Source: Oscillospiraceae bacterium
Lineage (GTDB): Bacteria > Bacillota > Clostridia > Oscillospirales > Oscillospiraceae
Assembly (NCBI GenBank): GCA_017458885.1
Contig: JAFSZQ010000021.1
Location: 1 to 5,879 of the forward strand
Length of the DNA stretch: 5,879 nucleotides
Direction: 5' to 3'
The notes under the pieces are model-generated. The model worked only from the letters and a program-made list of their open reading frames with translations, searched no databases and was not told the DNA's origin. A program made the position numbers and the translations under genes. Below, one piece after another: positions 1 through 5,780 of the stretch (the stretch's first letter is position 1; each line of letters begins with the position of its first letter).

Positions 1-129
1 CGTGCCGCGCAGGAGGAGGCGGAGGCGGTGCGCCTCGCCCGCGCGGCGGAGGCCGCGGACGCGGAGGCGGCGCGGAGCGACGCCGCTCAGGAGGCGCAAA
101 GTCCCATCGAACTGAAGCTGGAGGATTGA
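1..129 (+). CDS. 3' end of an unrecognised Ala/Glu-rich protein (partial)
   Basis: Frame 1 is open from the window edge to a TGA at 127-129 and gives 42 residues. The composition is almost entirely Ala, Glu, Arg, Asp and Gln (a stretch such as AARAAEAADAEAARSDAAQE), followed by a short less biased tail ending IELKLED. Such a tail is probably helical or coiled coil. There are no cysteines, no motif and no membrane segment. I do not recognise the family, and the low complexity makes the fragment useless for homology. The frame is supported by codon choice (GCG/GCC/GAG, G or C at third positions) and by the gap of about 120 bp with a promoter that follows. It lies on the same strand as ssnA, but the promoter and hairpin between them suggest separate transcription units. 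Confidence 0.55.
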   Translation, partial: RAAQEEAEAVRLARAAEAADAEAARSDAAQEAQSPIELKLED

Positions 130-144
130 CGCACAAAAAACCTC

Positions 145-173
145 TTGCAATTTCGCACGGAATCGGTTAAAAT
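145..173 (+). promoter_or_regulatory. SigA-type promoter upstream of ssnA
   Basis: A -35 box TTGCAA at 145-150 and a -10 box TAAAAT at 168-173 are separated by exactly 17 bp. Each box has one or two differences from TTGACA/TATAAT. The surrounding 131-181 stretch is clearly more AT-rich than the flanking genes. Transcription would start near 180, about 70 nt before the ssnA start codon. The promoter would drive ssnA and ygfK together. It is inferred from sequence only; a regulator-binding site is not obvious apart from the downstream palindrome. Confidence 0.65.
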
Positions 174-193
174 GACCAATAGCTGAAACGTAG

Positions 194-237
194 TGCTTCG
201 CGCACGGGCTGACGTCCGCGCGCGAAGCATATTTTTT
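194..237 (+). terminator. Terminator-like hairpin in the ssnA leader (candidate attenuator)
   Basis: Arms 194-207 (TGCTTCGCGCACGG) and 216-229 (CCGCGCGCGAAGCA) pair over 14 positions with one A-C mismatch at 204/219. The loop is 8 nt (208-215). Six Ts at 232-237 follow directly. This is the form of an intrinsic terminator. It lies downstream of the predicted transcription start (about 180) and upstream of the Shine-Dalgarno GAGGAGG (238-244), so it would act on ssnA-ygfK transcripts. It could also finish read-through from the gene ending at 129, or the palindromic DNA could be an operator. Only about 14 nt of leader precede the hairpin, which is too little for a known riboswitch aptamer, so any control would need a protein or another trigger. 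Confidence 0.6.
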
Positions 238-251
238 GAGGAGGCAGCGGT

Positions 252-1595
252 ATGACACTGGTCACGAACGGAAGGCTCATCACCCGCGACGAGGGCGGGA
301 AAGGCTATTACGAGCACGGCGCGGTCGCCTACGAGGGGACGAAGATCGCCGCCGTCGGCGAGGAGGCGGCATTGCGCGCAAAATACCCCGACGCGGAGGT
401 CATCGACGCCAAGGGCGGCGTCATCATGCCCGCGTTCATCAACGCGCACACGCACATCTACTCCGCGCTCGCGCGGGGGCTGTCCATCAAGGGCAACGAC
501 CCGACGAACTTCTACGAGGTCCTCGACGGGACGTGGTGGGCGATCGACCGCCATCTCTATATGGACGGCACGAAGGCGAGCGCCGACGCGCTGTACCTCG
601 ACTGCATCAAGCAGGGCGTGACGACGGTCTTCGACCACCACGCGAGCTACGGCGAGATAACGGGCACGCTGCACGCCATCGCCGAGAGCGCAAAGACGTT
701 CGGCGTCCGCTCCTGCCTCTGCTACGAGGTCAGCGACCGCGACGGCGAGGAGAAGTGCCTGCAAGCCATTCAGGAGAACGCCGACTGGATCGCGGAGTGC
801 GAGCGGCGGAACGACCCGATGCTCGCGGCGATGTTCGGCGGACACGCGCTGTTCACGATCTCGGACAAGACGTTCGACCGCATGGTCGCGGCAAACGGCG
901 ACCGCACGGGCTATCACATCCACGTCAGCGAGGGCATGAACGACGTGTACGACAGCCTGCAAAATTACGGCCGCCGCCCCGTGCAGCGCCTGCACGACCA
1001 CGGCATCCTGGGCGAGAAGACGCTGCTCGGCCACTGCATCCACGTCAACAGCGCGGAGATCGAGCTGATCAAAAACACCGGCACGATGGTCGTCAACAAC
1101 CCCGAGAGCAACATGGGCAACGCCGTCGGCATCTGTCCGGTGCTTCCCCTTTACAGGGCTGGCATCCTGCTGGGTATGGGCACCGACGCCTACACGAACG
1201 ATATGCTGGAATCGCTCAAGGTCGCGCTCTGCTCGCAGCGGAGCAACGCCTGTCTCCCGAACGTCGGCTGGGTCGAGGTGACGGATATGCTGTTCAAAAA
1301 CAACGCGAAGATCGCGGCAAAGTATTTCCCCGACCCGCTCGGCGTGCTGAAGGCGGGCGCGGCGGCGGATATCATCGTGATGGACTACAAGCCGTTTACG
1401 CCGTTTTCCGACGCGAACATCGACGGGCACATGATCTTCGGCATGACGGGCCGCCAGTGCCAGACGACCATCGCCAACGGCAGGCTCCTGATGAAAGATC
1501 GCGAGCTGGTCGGCGTCGATGAGGAGGCGGTCAACGCGCACATTTTGGAAGCCGCCAAGAAGCTCTGGGGCGAGCTGAACCACTGCGAGTATTGA
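252..1595 (+). CDS. ssnA: Putative aminohydrolase SsnA (amidohydrolase superfamily)
   Basis: The 447-aa product is close to the usual SsnA length (about 440 aa). It has the metal-dependent amidohydrolase TIM-barrel signature in order: AHTH (H66, H68) after strand 1, FDHH (H129, H130), HIHVSE (H224 and the likely proton-shuttling E227), GHCIH (H261, H264), and MGTDAYTNDM with D312 as the last metal ligand. The N- and C-terminal ends (about 1-60 and 365-447) form the composite beta-sandwich typical of ATZ/TRZ-type deaminases. The full ligand set argues for an active cytosolic enzyme. The ATG at 252 is preceded by GAGGAGG (238-244) with 7 nt spacing. ygfK follows after 16 bp, a pairing conserved from E. 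coli to Clostridia. From family knowledge, SsnA is part of the xdh/ygf purine and urate utilisation set found with selenium-dependent molybdenum hydroxylases; its exact substrate is not settled here. A general guanine-deaminase or chlorohydrolase-like label would be the alternative, but the ygfK neighbour favours SsnA. Confidence 0.9.
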   Translation: MTLVTNGRLITRDEGGKGYYEHGAVAYEGTKIAAVGEEAALRAKYPDAEVIDAKGGVIMPAFINAHTHIYSALARGLSIKGNDPTNFYEVLDGTWWAIDRHLYMDGTKASADALYLDCIKQGVTTVFDHHASYGEITGTLHAIAESAKTFGVRSCLCYEVSDRDGEEKCLQAIQENADWIAECERRNDPMLAAMFGGHALFTISDKTFDRMVAANGDRTGYHIHVSEGMNDVYDSLQNYGRRPVQRLHDHGILGEKTLLGHCIHVNSAEIELIKNTGTMVVNNPESNMGNAVGICPVLPLYRAGILLGMGTDAYTNDMLESLKVALCSQRSNACLPNVGWVEVTDMLFKNNAKIAAKYFPDPLGVLKAGAAADIIVMDYKPFTPFSDANIDGHMIFGMTGRQCQTTIANGRLLMKDRELVGVDEEAVNAHILEAAKKLWGELNHCEY

Positions 1596-1611
1596 GAAGG
1601 AGGTTCCAACC

Positions 1612-4557
1612 ATGTCCGAAAAAATGTACCCCATCCCGTTCGCGTCCCTGATGAACTGGGTCACGACCGAGTACGCCGCGACGGGCGACGTATTCGGCGT
1701 CCACAAGGCGTATCGCGCGACCGGCAGGACGCTGCCCATCTTCGGCGAGCGCATCGAGACGCCGTTCGGCCCCGCCGCCGGCCCCAACAGCCAGCTCGCG
1801 CAGAACATCATCGCGTCGTACTTCGCGGGCGCGCGGTTCTTCGAGGTCAAGACCGTGCAGAAGATGGACGGAGCCGAGCTCGCCGCCTGCGTGCCGCGCC
1901 CGTGCATCCTCGCGATGGACGAGGGCTACAACCAGGAGTGGAGCACCGAGCTGACCGTGCCGCAGGCGCGCGACGAGTATATCAAGGCGTGGTGCGCGCT
2001 CAAGATACTCGCCAAGGTCTACGGCCTCGGCGACCCCGACGGCTTTGTGTTCAATCTGTCCGTCGGCTACGACCTGGACGGCATCCAGGGCGAGAAGGTC
2101 AATTCCTACATCGACAGCATGATGGACGCGAGCGGCACGCCGCAGTTCGCGGAGTGCAAGCGCGTTTTGAAGGAGCTGTTTCCCGACGAAGCGGACTTCA
2201 TCGACGGTATTTCTCCGCGCGTCAGCCGCTCCGTCACCGTCTCGACGCTCCACGGCTGCCCGCCGGAGGAGATCGAGCGCATCGCGTCGTACCTCATCGG
2301 CAAAAAGCATCTGCACACCTTCGTCAAGTGCAACCCGACCATTTTGGGCTACCGGACCGCGCGGAGCATCCTCGACGAGATGGGCTATGACTACATCGTC
2401 TTCGACGAGCACCACTTCAACGAGGACTTGCAGTGGGAGGACGCCGTGCCGATGTTCGCGCGCCTGCAAACGCTCGCGGACAGGACGGGCGTGGAATTCG
2501 GCTTGAAGCTCTCGAACACGTTCCCCGTGGACACGACGCGCGGCGAACTGCCGAACGACGAGATGTATATGTCGGGGCGCAGCCTGTTCCCGCTGACGGT
2601 CGAGATGTGCTCCCGCTTCTCCCGCGCGTTCGGGGGAAAGCTGCGCATCTCGTTCGCGGGCGGCGCGGACGCGTTCAACTGCGACAGGCTCTTTTGCGCG
2701 GGCGTGTGGCCCATCACCGTCGCTACGACCATTCTCAAGCCCGGCGGCTACAACCGTCTGCGCCAGATGGTCGAGAAGACCGGGAAGCTGCCCTACCGCG
2801 CGTTCCGCGGCACGGACAGCGCGGCGCTCGCCGACCTCGCCGCCGCCGCGCGGCGCGATCCGCACCACAGAAAGCCCATCAAGCCGCTGCCGAGCCGCAA
2901 GAGCAAGGAGCAGGTGCCGTGGCTCGACTGCTTCCTCGCGCCCTGCAAGGGCGGCTGCCCCATCGAGCAGGACATCCCCGAGTACATGGAGCTCTGCCGC
3001 AAGGGGCTCTACGCCCCCGCGCTCAAGCTCATCACCGAGAAGAACGCCCTGCCGTTTATCACGGGCACCATCTGCGCGCACCGCTGCCAGAACAAGTGCT
3101 CGCGCAACTTCTACGACGAGAGCGTCCGCATCCGCGACACGAAGCTCCTCGCCGCGCAAAACGGCTACGACGCGCTGCTCGCGTCCATCCGCAAGCCGGA
3201 AAAGGTCGAGGGCAAGCGCGCCGCGATCGTCGGCGGCGGGCCGACGGGCATCGCGGCGGCGTACTTCCTCGGTCGCGCGGGCGTCGAGACGACGATCTTC
3301 GAGCGCGAGGAAAAATTGGGCGGCGTGCCGCGCTATGTCATTCCCGCGTTCCGCATTTCGGATGAAGCCATCGACAAGGACATCGCGCTGATGGAGCGTT
3401 ACGGCGTCGAAGTGCGGTGCGGCGCGCCCGCCCCGTCGGTCGCGGAGCTCAAGGCGATGGGCTACACGCACGTCCTGCTCGCCACCGGCGCGTGGAAGGC
3501 GGGGCGGCTCGACGTCGAGGGCAACGTCGCGGGCGTGATCGCGTGGATGAAGGAGATGAAGACCAAGGTCAAGCCCTCGCTCAGCGGTCATGTGGTTGTC
3601 GTCGGCGCGGGCAATACCGCGATGGACGCGGCGCGCGTGGCGAAGCGCGCGGGCGCGGACGCGGCGATCCTCTACCGCCGCACGAAGCGCGAGATGCCCG
3701 CCGACGAGCACGAGCTGCGGCTCGCCATCGACGAGGGCGTGACGTTCCTCGAGCTCGCCGCGCCCGTGCGTCAGGCGGACGGAAGGCTGGTGTGCGAGAA
3801 GATGCGCCTCGGCGCGCCCGACGCGACGGGCCGCCGCGCTCCCGAGCCGACGGGCGAGACGTTCGACATCCCCTGCGACCTCGTGATCTCCGCCGTCGGC
3901 GAGAAGGTGGACGACGCGCTCATGGCGGCGAACGGCGTCGAGATGGGCAAAAAGGGCGTGCCGTTTGAGACGAACGTCGCGGGCGTATACTGCGCGGGCG
4001 ACGCGCACCGCGGCCCCGCGACCATCGTCGAGGGCATCGCGGACGCGGCGGCGTTCGCCGAGGTCGTGACGGGGGAGAAGCATACCTACGACATCCCCGA
4101 GGAAGCGTATCCCGCGAAGGCGGACGCCGTCGCAAAGAAGGGCGTGCTCGCGGCGGCGGACGGCGGCTGCGAGGGGGAGCGTTGCCTCCAGTGCAAGGTC
4201 GTGTGCGAGAACTGCGTCGATTCCTGCCCGAACCGCGCGAACGTCGTCATCCGGCTCGCGGACGGCTCGCACCAGATATTGCACATCGACAAGATGTGCA
4301 ACGAGTGCGGCAACTGCACGCAGTTCTGCCCCTACGCGAGCGAGCCGTGCCGCGACAAGTTCACGCTTTTCCAGACGGCGGAGGACATGGACGACAGCCG
4401 CAACGCGGGCGTGCTGTTCCTCCCTGACGGCAGGGCGCGCGTGCGGATGTTTGCGGGCGTGGAGGAGTACGACCTCGCGGGCGGGACGGGGCTTCCGCCG
4501 ATGCTGGAGGCGTTCGTGCGTACGATCAGGGATAAGTATTCGTACCTGTTTGCCTAA
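1612..4557 (+). CDS. ygfK: YgfK iron-sulfur flavoprotein (annotated as putative selenate reductase subunit)
   Basis: The 981-aa protein is slightly shorter than the E. coli protein (just over 1000 aa). Residues 1-400 form a dihydroorotate-dehydrogenase-like barrel with YgfK-specific blocks: PFGPAAGPNSQLAQN (51-65), FEVKTVQ (77-83), STLHGCPPEEIE (211-222), VKCNPTILGY (238-247). Residues 430-510 are a GltD-type Fe-S helical domain with C440, C445, C449, C488, C492 and C496. FAD is bound by GGGPTG (541-546) and CAGD (794-797), and NAD(P)H by VGAGNTAMDAAR (664-675). The C-terminus carries two [4Fe-4S] cysteine groups, C858/861/865/868/872 and C896/899/902/906. The order resembles dihydropyrimidine dehydrogenase with its modules rearranged, so electrons probably run from NAD(P)H through FAD and Fe-S clusters to a substrate at the barrel. 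Start: ATG with AAGGAGG (1597-1603) 8 nt upstream. In E. coli ygfK has been linked genetically to selenate reduction; the wider cluster is linked to anaerobic urate and purine degradation. Cytosolic, with no signal peptide. Co-transcribed with ssnA and closed by a terminator downstream. Confidence 0.92.
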   Translation: MSEKMYPIPFASLMNWVTTEYAATGDVFGVHKAYRATGRTLPIFGERIETPFGPAAGPNSQLAQNIIASYFAGARFFEVKTVQKMDGAELAACVPRPCILAMDEGYNQEWSTELTVPQARDEYIKAWCALKILAKVYGLGDPDGFVFNLSVGYDLDGIQGEKVNSYIDSMMDASGTPQFAECKRVLKELFPDEADFIDGISPRVSRSVTVSTLHGCPPEEIERIASYLIGKKHLHTFVKCNPTILGYRTARSILDEMGYDYIVFDEHHFNEDLQWEDAVPMFARLQTLADRTGVEFGLKLSNTFPVDTTRGELPNDEMYMSGRSLFPLTVEMCSRFSRAFGGKLRISFAGGADAFNCDRLFCAGVWPITVATTILKPGGYNRLRQMVEKTGKLPYRAFRGTDSAALADLAAAARRDPHHRKPIKPLPSRKSKEQVPWLDCFLAPCKGGCPIEQDIPEYMELCRKGLYAPALKLITEKNALPFITGTICAHRCQNKCSRNFYDESVRIRDTKLLAAQNGYDALLASIRKPEKVEGKRAAIVGGGPTGIAAAYFLGRAGVETTIFEREEKLGGVPRYVIPAFRISDEAIDKDIALMERYGVEVRCGAPAPSVAELKAMGYTHVLLATGAWKAGRLDVEGNVAGVIAWMKEMKTKVKPSLSGHVVVVGAGNTAMDAARVAKRAGADAAILYRRTKREMPADEHELRLAIDEGVTFLELAAPVRQADGRLVCEKMRLGAPDATGRRAPEPTGETFDIPCDLVISAVGEKVDDALMAANGVEMGKKGVPFETNVAGVYCAGDAHRGPATIVEGIADAAAFAEVVTGEKHTYDIPEEAYPAKADAVAKKGVLAAADGGCEGERCLQCKVVCENCVDSCPNRANVVIRLADGSHQILHIDKMCNECGNCTQFCPYASEPCRDKFTLFQTAEDMDDSRNAGVLFLPDGRARVRMFAGVEEYDLAGGTGLPPMLEAFVRTIRDKYSYLFA

Positions 4558-4566
4558 AGAAGGGTC

Positions 4567-4615
4567 TCTGAAACCATTTTTTCTCTTTTCTTGCAAGAGA
4601 AAAAACGGTTTCAGA
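4567..4615. repeat. Left terminal hairpin of the palindromic spacer
   Basis: Arms 4567-4587 and 4595-4615 are 21 nt each and complementary with a single mismatch (A4576 opposite C4606). The loop is 7 nt (4588-4594). The stem starts 10 nt after the ygfK stop codon. It lacks a following T-tract, so it may stabilise the 3' end of the mRNA rather than terminate transcription. Its outer sequence (TCTGAAACC) is repeated at the right end of the spacer. Confidence 0.7.
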
Positions 4616-4628
4616 CTTCCAAAAAAGA

Positions 4629-4672
4629 GAAAACGCTTTTGGGCAAGTGCCGCGAAAGCGTTTTCTTTTTTT
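4629..4672 (+). terminator. Intrinsic terminator of the ssnA-ygfK operon
   Basis: The perfect 11-bp arms GAAAACGCTTT (4629-4639) and AAAGCGTTTTC (4655-4665) enclose a 15-nt loop, which can itself form a 3-bp GGC/GCC pair. Seven Ts (4666-4672) follow. The A-run at 4621-4626 pairs with the T-tract, so the structure could also act on the minus strand. It lies about 70 nt after the ygfK stop and is the only clear rho-independent terminator in the spacer. Confidence 0.75.
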
Positions 4673-4708
4673 GTGAAAACGATACGCTGTTTGTTGATGC
4701 GATGGGCA

Positions 4709-4779
4709 TTTGCCACCCCTTCTTCGACGTTGGAAATCAAACGCGCTTTGCGCGCCCATGTCGAATAAGGGGTAGCAAA
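4709..4779. repeat. Central hairpin of the palindromic spacer
   Basis: Arms 4709-4728 and 4760-4779 (20 nt each) pair with two mismatches. They enclose a 31-nt apical region that contains a second small palindrome, CGCGC-TTT-GCGCG, at 4742-4754. Pairing continues weakly outward (GGC 4705-4707 with GCC 4781-4783). This forms the centre of the larger inverted repeat. Function unknown. Confidence 0.6.
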
Positions 4780-4873
4780 AGCCAATTGGCACGGGCAGAC
4801 AGCGTTGTGTAGGCGCGATACCCCACAAGTCATCAGGAATGTTGCCGACAAGCCCCTTTCTCTTCTTTGGAAG

Positions 4874-4924
4874 TCTGAAACCGTTTCTTCTCTTTCGAAG
4901 GGAAAGAGAAGAAATGGTGTCAGA
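4874..4924. repeat. Right terminal hairpin of the palindromic spacer
   Basis: Arms 4874-4895 and 4903-4924 (22 nt each) pair with one true mismatch (A4879 opposite G4919) and one G-T wobble (G4883/T4915). C4896-G4902 extends the stem to leave a 5-nt loop. The left arm begins with TCTGAAACC, the same sequence that opens the left terminal hairpin. The left arm can alternatively pair with 4603-4615, so local and long-range folds exclude each other. Confidence 0.65.
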
Positions 4925-4932
4925 AACCGTTC

Positions 4933-4970
4933 TCTTTTCGCAGGCTTGTTCATAAGCTACAGCGAAAAGA
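4933..4970 (+). promoter_or_regulatory. Hairpin abutting the ribosome binding site of the M23 gene
   Basis: The perfect 9-nt inverted repeat TCTTTTCGC (4933-4941) and GCGAAAAGA (4962-4970) encloses a 20-nt loop with an inner GCTT/AAGC pair (4944-4947, 4954-4957). The right arm ends exactly where the Shine-Dalgarno AAGGGGG (4971-4977) begins. It could influence ribosome access to the ATG at 4985, or be an operator. No convincing sigma-E or SigA promoter was identified in the spacer, so the promoter of the M23 gene is unresolved. Confidence 0.4.
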
Positions 4971-4984
4971 AAGGGGGCGTCTCC

Positions 4985-5773
4985 ATGGCGCGACAAACCA
5001 AACGCGCGCGGCGCGTCCGCACGGGCGCGCGGAGGGCGCGGAACCGCGCGGCTGCCGCCGCCGCGCCGCTCACGCTGAACCAGCTCCGCGTCATCGTCTG
5101 CGGCGCGGTGTTCGTCGCGCTCGTGGGGCTGAAGCTCCTGCTCCCGGGCTCGCTCGCCGCCGTGCGCGGCACGCTGGGGACGTGGCTCGCGCGGGACACG
5201 GATTTCGTCTCGGCGTTCTCCGCCGTGGGGCGCGCCGTATCCGGCGAGGGCGGCGCGCTCGACGCGCTCGGCGACGCCTACGCCGCCGTGTTCGGGGAGG
5301 CGGAGGCGGTGGAGGTCGTCTCCGCCGCGCCGCCTGTTGAGACGCGCGGCTATCCCGAGCACGCCGCCGTCGAGCAGCGGGTGCTGGGCTTCGACTACGC
5401 CGCGCCGCTCGCGGGCGAGATCACCTCGCCCTTCGGCTGGCGCGAGCACCCCGCGGACGGGCGCGAGGCGTTCCACTACGGCGTGGACGTCGCCGCGGAC
5501 GAGGGTGCGGAGATCGCCTGTTTTGCCGACGGCACGGTCGGCGTCGTGGGCGAGAGCGTGGAGCTGGGGAAGTACCTCACCGTCCACCACGAAAACGGCG
5601 TCATGACGCTCTACGCCCATTGCAGCCGCGTCACGGTCAGCTCCGGCGACGCGGTGGCGCGCGGCGACAAGCTCGCGGAAGCGGGCAGCACCGGCAACGC
5701 CACGGGGCCGCACCTGCATTTCGAGATACACGACGGGGAGGACTACCTCAATCCGGAATACTATCTTTCCTGA
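4985..5773 (+). CDS. spoIVFA: Membrane M23 (LytM) peptidase-family protein, probable SpoIVFA
   Basis: The 262-aa product starts at the ATG at 4985, chosen because AAGGGGG (4971-4977) lies 7 nt upstream. The open frame extends upstream but only through the palindromic spacer. Residues 1-21 are very basic (RARR, RRAR), then a single membrane segment at about 33-57 gives an N-in/C-out topology. A linker leads to a LytM/M23 domain at about 138-258. The M23 residues are all present: H164 and D168 (HYGVD), H212 (YAH), H243 and H245 (PHLH). B. subtilis SpoIVFA has almost the same length (264 aa) and layout: basic cytosolic end, one membrane segment, LytM domain. The following gene looks like SpoIVFB, as in the classical pair, where SpoIVFA holds and inhibits SpoIVFB in the outer forespore membrane until pro-sigma-K processing. 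The B. subtilis LytM domain lacks the catalytic residues, so this copy may be an active endopeptidase. Alternatives are a SpoIIQ-like or general cell-wall M23 protein. Confidence 0.75.
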   Translation: MARQTKRARRVRTGARRARNRAAAAAAPLTLNQLRVIVCGAVFVALVGLKLLLPGSLAAVRGTLGTWLARDTDFVSAFSAVGRAVSGEGGALDALGDAYAAVFGEAEAVEVVSAAPPVETRGYPEHAAVEQRVLGFDYAAPLAGEITSPFGWREHPADGREAFHYGVDVAADEGAEIACFADGTVGVVGESVELGKYLTVHHENGVMTLYAHCSRVTVSSGDAVARGDKLAEAGSTGNATGPHLHFEIHDGEDYLNPEYYLS

Positions 5774-5780
5774 ACGCGGG

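Larger units (their letters stand above)
4567..4924. repeat. Large imperfect palindrome in the ygfK-spoIVFA spacer (MITE-like or dispersed repeat)
   Basis: The two halves of this 358-bp stretch mirror each other about a centre near 4745. The clearest outer arms are 4603-4632 and 4857-4886, inverted copies of 30 nt with one mismatch. Further in, 4709-4728 and 4760-4779 are inverted copies of 20 nt with two mismatches, and ACGCTGT at 4684-4690 mirrors ACAGCGT at 4799-4805. The ends (4567-4590 and 4901-4924) match as inverted copies with a few differences. The equivalent stretches around 4640-4680 and 4810-4850 have diverged but kept their length. The AT-rich arms contrast with the GC-rich genes on both sides. 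There is no transposase and no ORF with credible coding character. No target-site duplication is evident. A dispersed non-autonomous element is the best reading; inversion-duplication of a terminator region is the alternative. Confidence 0.6.

Noticed and set aside
130..251. Riboswitch aptamer (purine, preQ1, guanidine or xanthine type) upstream of ssnA
   Set aside because: The predicted leader is about 70 nt and is almost filled by the hairpin and ribosome binding site. No conserved core of these classes was recognised.
87..1907. 606-codon open frame on the minus strand opposite ssnA
   Set aside because: Antisense shadow of ssnA: no recognisable domain, biased composition, and it spans the ssnA promoter and terminator-like hairpin.
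252..4557. Selenocysteine codon or SECIS element in ssnA or ygfK, suggested by their selenium-linked family names
   Set aside because: Both frames are uninterrupted, with no in-frame TGA before the final stop. The selenium link concerns the partner molybdenum hydroxylases, not Sec in these proteins.
4451..4812. Small plus-strand open frames of 73-105 codons running into the spacer
   Set aside because: Peptides such as KPFFLFSCKRKNGFRLPKK arise from the hairpin arms, and similar peptides appear from the mirrored half on the other strand. There is no independent coding evidence.
1531..4953. 1140-codon open frame on the minus strand opposite ygfK
   Set aside because: Its translation is Arg/Ala/Val/Asp/His-rich low complexity typical of the antisense of a high-GC gene. 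The plus strand carries a complete, motif-rich YgfK. The first part merely reads the palindromic spacer.
4805..4984. Upstream extension of the M23 gene to an ATG at 4805
   Set aside because: The extra 60 residues read through the palindrome. The ATG at 4985 has a proper Shine-Dalgarno and begins the basic N-terminus expected before the membrane segment.
4673..4984. Sigma-E or SigA promoter for the M23 gene
   Set aside because: TTGGCA at 4786-4791 lacks a good -10 at the right spacing, and CATAAGCT at 4951-4958 only partly matches a sigma-E -10, with no fitting -35.
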